DNA from: Pseudomonadota bacterium
GTDB lineage: Bacteria; Pseudomonadota; Alphaproteobacteria; UBA828; JAPUJA01
Assembly (NCBI GenBank): GCA_027296525.1
Contig: JAPUJA010000169.1
Coordinates: 1 to 5,997, forward strand
Reading direction: 5' to 3'
Length of the DNA stretch: 5,997 nt
Shown here: positions 5,136 to 5,997 of the stretch, piece after piece
Numbering within the stretch: the stretch's first letter is position 1
Layout: each line of letters starts with the position of its first letter
The notes under the pieces: model-generated
Told to the model about the DNA's origin: nothing
Databases searched by the model: none
What the model saw: the letters and a program-made list of their open reading frames with translations, nothing else
Made by a program: the position numbers and the translations under genes

Positions 5136-5997
5136 TTAAGATAAGTGCCGCCGGTCGATGATTCGCTTGGCCTTGCCGAGAGAGCGCTCGACCTCGCCCA
5201 CCGGAACGACGTCGACCGTGGCGGTAATCCCAATGGTCGATTTGATCGCGTGGCGAAGCTCCTTGGTCGCGCTGGCCCGTAGGGTTTCGTCCGCGGCCCC
5301 GCGCGTCTCGACGATCACGGTGAGTTCGTCCAGGCGCCCTTCACGCCGCAGTTCGAGCACATAATGGGGCGAGAGGCGCGGATCTTTGAGAATGAGATCC
5401 TCGATTTGAGTCGGGAAAACGTTGACGCCGCGGATGATGAGCATGTCGTCCGAGCGGCCGGTAAGCCGTTCGATGCGCCGCATGGAGCGCGCCGTCCCGG
5501 GAAGCAGGCGGGTCAGATCGCGAGTGCGATACCGGATGACCGGAAGGGCTTCCTTGGTCAGCGTGGTGAGCACCAATTCTCCCCGCTCGCCGTCGGCCAG
5601 CGGCGCACCCGTCTCGGGGTCCACGATCTCGGGATAGAAGTGATCCTCCCAGATGTGCAGGCCGTCCTTCGCCTCGACGCACTCGCAAGCGACGCCAGGG
5701 CCGATGATTTCGGACAGGCCATAGATGTCAACCGCGTCCATGTCGAAACGCTCTTCGATCTCTCGACGCATGGATTCGGTCCAGGGCTCGGCCCCATGGA
5801 TACCGACCCGAAGCGAGGTTCGGCGCGGATCAAGGCCCTCGCGCTCGAAGGCATCGGCGATCGCCAGCATGTAGGAGGGCGTGACAATTTTGATGGATGT
5901 TTCAAAATGGCGGTTTATCTGAACCTGGCGATCGGTCATGCCGCCTGAAACGGGAATGACCGTACAGCCGAGCCGCGGGGCGCCCGAAAGGGCGCCC
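5136..5997 (-). CDS. paaK: Phenylacetate-CoA ligase (AMP-forming), C-terminal part; 5' end outside window
   Basis: The enzyme activates phenylacetate (or a close aryl acid) with ATP and CoA to the CoA thioester in the cytoplasm. The window holds the last 286 complete codons; full PaaK proteins have about 430-440, so roughly 150 N-terminal residues lie beyond the right edge. The frame stays open to the edge and reads RLGCTVIPVSGG just before the Met at 5939, a conserved PaaK segment, so that Met is internal. Counting it as 1, YGLSEIIGPGVACEC (73-87) is the adenylate-binding signature, YRTRDLT (137-143) holds the ribose-binding Asp, and GRSDDMLIIRGVNVFPTQIE (161-180) is the hinge into the C-terminal lid. 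Near the end, SLGKAKRIIDRR (253-264) carries the catalytic Lys. Exact substrate within aryl acids is not provable. It is the most upstream visible gene of the minus-strand group. Confidence 0.9.
   Translation of the reverse strand, partial: GALSGAPRLGCTVIPVSGGMTDRQVQINRHFETSIKIVTPSYMLAIADAFEREGLDPRRTSLRVGIHGAEPWTESMRREIEERFDMDAVDIYGLSEIIGPGVACECVEAKDGLHIWEDHFYPEIVDPETGAPLADGERGELVLTTLTKEALPVIRYRTRDLTRLLPGTARSMRRIERLTGRSDDMLIIRGVNVFPTQIEDLILKDPRLSPHYVLELRREGRLDELTVIVETRGAADETLRASATKELRHAIKSTIGITATVDVVPVGEVERSLGKAKRIIDRRHLS

Noticed and set aside
5937..5939. ATG at 5939 as the true start of the ligase gene.
   Set aside because: The frame is open to the window edge and encodes RLGCTVIPVSGG immediately upstream, a conserved internal PaaK segment, so the gene continues to the right.
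5364..5948. A 194-codon plus-strand frame inside the phenylacetate-CoA ligase gene.
   Set aside because: The ligase motifs on the minus strand explain this DNA fully; the plus-strand product looks like a mirror of them.
5978..5997. Perfect hairpin GGGCGCCC-GAAA-GGGCGCCC at the right edge.
   Set aside because: It lies within ligase codons for GALSGA; the GAAA tetraloop exists only on the non-transcribed sense, and GGGCGCCC is itself self-complementary, so chance in GC-rich coding DNA is the simpler reading.

Overview
This is a GC-rich window with strong G/C preference at third codon positions. It holds four complete protein genes and one gene cut by the right edge. Gene content and codon use suggest a metabolically versatile proteobacterium, probably an alphaproteobacterium. 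No rRNA, tRNA, CRISPR array, insertion sequence or phage gene is visible, and no intergenic gap exceeds about 180 bases.

Left half, plus strand: a classical short-chain dehydrogenase/reductase (82-831) is followed after 111 bases by an SLC13/DASS-type ion-coupled anion transporter with two cytoplasmic RCK_C (TrkA_C) domains inserted between its membrane halves (943-2727). The spacer between them can fold into an interrupted stem-loop.

Right half, minus strand, read right to left: the C-terminal two thirds of a phenylacetate-CoA ligase of the PaaK type (5136-5997, running off the right edge), then a ferritin-like diiron protein of unassigned family (3931-5025), then an EamA/DMT transporter (2902-3852). 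The three share a strand with gaps of 110 and 78 bases. They could form one transcription unit for aromatic-acid activation, oxidation and transport. That is inference: no classical paaABCDE gene is in view.

The two halves converge on a 174-base gap (2728-2901), which is the most interesting part of the window. It contains a perfect inverted repeat, TTGAC-N4-GTCAA (2781-2794), matching the FNR/FixK/Anr operator. A TAGAGT -10-like hexamer lies at the distance expected of a class II FNR-type promoter, pointing right. No annotated-size gene lies downstream on that strand. What follows is a short open frame of up to 25 codons (from GTG 2828, stop 2903-2905) with two mutually exclusive hairpins, and then DNA antisense to the DMT transporter. 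This suggests an oxygen- or nitric-oxide-responsive small protein, small RNA or antisense RNA that ordinary annotation would miss.
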